From: Pseudoduganella violacea
GTDB lineage: Bacteria > Pseudomonadota > Gammaproteobacteria > Burkholderiales > Burkholderiaceae_D
Assembly (NCBI RefSeq): GCF_014191875.1
Contig: NZ_JACHXD010000001.1
Coordinates: forward strand, 372,001-436,000
Length of the DNA: 64,000 nt
Direction: 5' to 3'
Positions within the stretch are counted from its first letter, which is position 1, and each line of letters opens with the position of its first letter. The notes beneath the pieces are model-generated. The model saw nothing but the letters and a program-made list of their open reading frames with translations, made no database searches and was not told where the DNA came from. The translations under genes and the position numbers were made by a program. This document shows positions 62,975-64,000 of the stretch, piece after piece.

Positions 62975-64000
62975 TTAAGTCCTTTCCAGTTCATTGAGCG
63001 CGGCGATCAGTTGCGCCACGTCGCGCGTGCTATGACCGGCCGACAGCGTGATGCGCAAGCGCGCCGTATCCGCCGGCACCGTGGGCGGGCGGATGCCGCC
63101 GACCCAGATACCTTGCTCGTACAAGGCGGCGGCCGCGCGCATGGTTTCCGCATTGTCGCCGATAACGATGGGCTGAATGGCTGTGCGCGAGGGCAGCAGG
63201 CGCCAGCGCCGCAGGCGCAAGCCATCCTGCAATTGTGCCACCAAAGCCTGCAGGTGCGCGCGGCGCTCCCGGCCTTCGGCGCCGCCCAGGATATCCAGGC
63301 TGGTCAGCAGGGCGTGGGCCAGCGCCGGCGGCGCGGCCGTGGTGAAGATATAGGGCCGGGCGCGCTGCACCAGGGTTTCGATCACGCTGCGGTGGGCGGC
63401 CACGAAGGCACCGCCGACGCCGGCGGCCTTGCCCAGCGTGCCGACATACACGATATGCGGCGATTGCAGGCCGAAATGCTCCAGCGCGCCGCGTCCGCGG
63501 CTGCCCAGCGTGCCGAAGCCGTGGGCGTCGTCCACCACCAGCCAGGCGCCATGGCGCTCGCACAGGGCCAGCAATTGCGGCAGCGGCGCCAGATTGCCGT
63601 CCATGCTGAACACGGCGTCGGTGACGACGATCTTGTTGCTGGCGGTGCTGGCTTGCAGCATGCCCTCCAGCGCCGCCACATCGGCGTGCGGATAGACTTT
63701 CAAGCTGGTGCGCGCCAGGCGCGCGCCATCGATCAGGGAGGCGTGGTTGAGCGACTCGGAGAAGATTTCCGTGTTCTTGTCGCCCACCGCGAGTCCGGTC
63801 AGCACGGCCAGATTGGCCATATAGCCGGTGCAGAAGTAGAGCGCGCGCGGCTCGACCAGATTCGGGCCGACATATTCGGCCAGCTTTTCTTCCAGCTGCA
63901 CGTGGGCGCGGCTATGGCCGCTGATCAGGTGCGAAGCGCCGCTGCCGGTGCCGTACAGGTCCACGCCTTCGCGCAGCGCTTCCGCGATCAGCGGGTGGCT
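62975..64000 (-). CDS. bioF: 8-amino-7-oxononanoate synthase, 5' end cut by window
   Basis: A PLP enzyme condensing pimeloyl thioester and alanine in biotin synthesis. The reading frame is open through the window edge (residues before [12 protein letters not shown] continue upstream), so the true start lies beyond 64000. Visible motifs are [32 protein letters not shown] and the PLP-lysine segment [13 protein letters not shown]. The stop is one base before bioD. Confidence 0.92.
   Translation of the reverse strand, partial: SHPLIAEALREGVDLYGTGSGASHLISGHSRAHVQLEEKLAEYVGPNLVEPRALYFCTGYMANLAVLTGLAVGDKNTEIFSESLNHASLIDGARLARTSLKVYPHADVAALEGMLQASTASNKIVVTDAVFSMDGNLAPLPQLLALCERHGAWLVVDDAHGFGTLGSRGRGALEHFGLQSPHIVYVGTLGKAAGVGGAFVAAHRSVIETLVQRARPYIFTTAAPPALAHALLTSLDILGGAEGRERRAHLQALVAQLQDGLRLRRWRLLPSRTAIQPIVIGDNAETMRAAAALYEQGIWVGGIRPPTVPADTARLRITLSAGHSTRDVAQLIAALNELERT

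Noticed and set aside
62975-63964. Start of bioF at 63964 (GTG)
   Set aside because: The conserved bioF sequence continues upstream to the window edge, so this codon is internal and the gene is simply truncated.

Overview
The window looks like chromosomal DNA of a high-GC betaproteobacterium, most likely an Oxalobacteraceae member (Massilia/Duganella/Janthinobacterium type). This is inferred from GC-rich codon use, a cbb3 oxidase locus with a linked FNR regulator, the ybeD/lipB/lipA and lpoA-yraN-diaA-dolP/rsmI blocks, and intergenic palindromic repeats of the GGGGTCTGACCCC type. It encodes ordinary aerobic/microaerobic chromosomal functions. No phage, plasmid origin, insertion sequence, rRNA operon or CRISPR array was seen. 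One tRNA (Pro, TGG) is present.

Layout. 1-7.4 kb: a cut-off MFS efflux pump, a polysaccharide deacetylase, a coniferyl-aldehyde-type dehydrogenase with its TetR regulator, and a DMT exporter with a divergent LysR regulator. 7.4-10.9 kb: an apparent molybdenum locus, made of two ModE-like operators, a TonB-dependent receptor, an exported molybdopterin-domain protein and a NifQ-like protein. 10.8-15.6 kb: an MFS transporter with a 41-residue partner, a DUF2917 protein, a LysR regulator sharing a palindromic operator with it, and a PDZ/multi-TM/GAF protein. 15.7-21.4 kb: a large hybrid histidine kinase, an exported alpha/beta hydrolase, a NYN-domain protein and an OhrR-type MarR regulator. 21.5-34.3 kb: microaerobic respiration, with fnr convergent to ccoNOQPGH, preceded on the same strand by aer-hemN-safE-ccoI-ccoS. 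FNR boxes sit in class II positions at both promoters. 34.4-40 kb: DUF808, a LysE exporter, an orphan + strand transcript candidate, a CII-like protein and a Ser/Gly-rich protein-DUF2491-PspA cluster. 40-49.2 kb: ybeD, then an interposed block (LysR, YfcF, small HTH protein, RegBA redox two-component system, copper-type TonB receptor), then lipB, lipA and ung. 49.2-57 kb: a lipoprotein, a hotdog thioesterase, a fusion of truncated hemoglobin to a DUF3034 barrel, TlpA, dolP-diaA-yraN-lpoA and divergent rsmI, and an orphan proline-rich protein. 57-64 kb: tRNA-Pro, then bioF-bioD-bioB-liuD-ghrA-mvaB on the minus strand.

Two themes recur. The first is low-oxygen respiration and its cofactors: FNR, RegBA, cbb3 oxidase with its copper ATPase, an OprC/NosA-type copper receptor, HemN heme synthesis, Aer aerotaxis and an exported hemoglobin. 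The second is cofactor supply (molybdenum, lipoate, biotin) placed near its users. The least conventional items are the ModE-controlled TonB receptor/Moco domain/NifQ operon (7.47-10.77 kb) and the hemoglobin-barrel fusion (50.2-51.5 kb).

All functional names come from reading the translated sequence and recalling family features. No database search was run.
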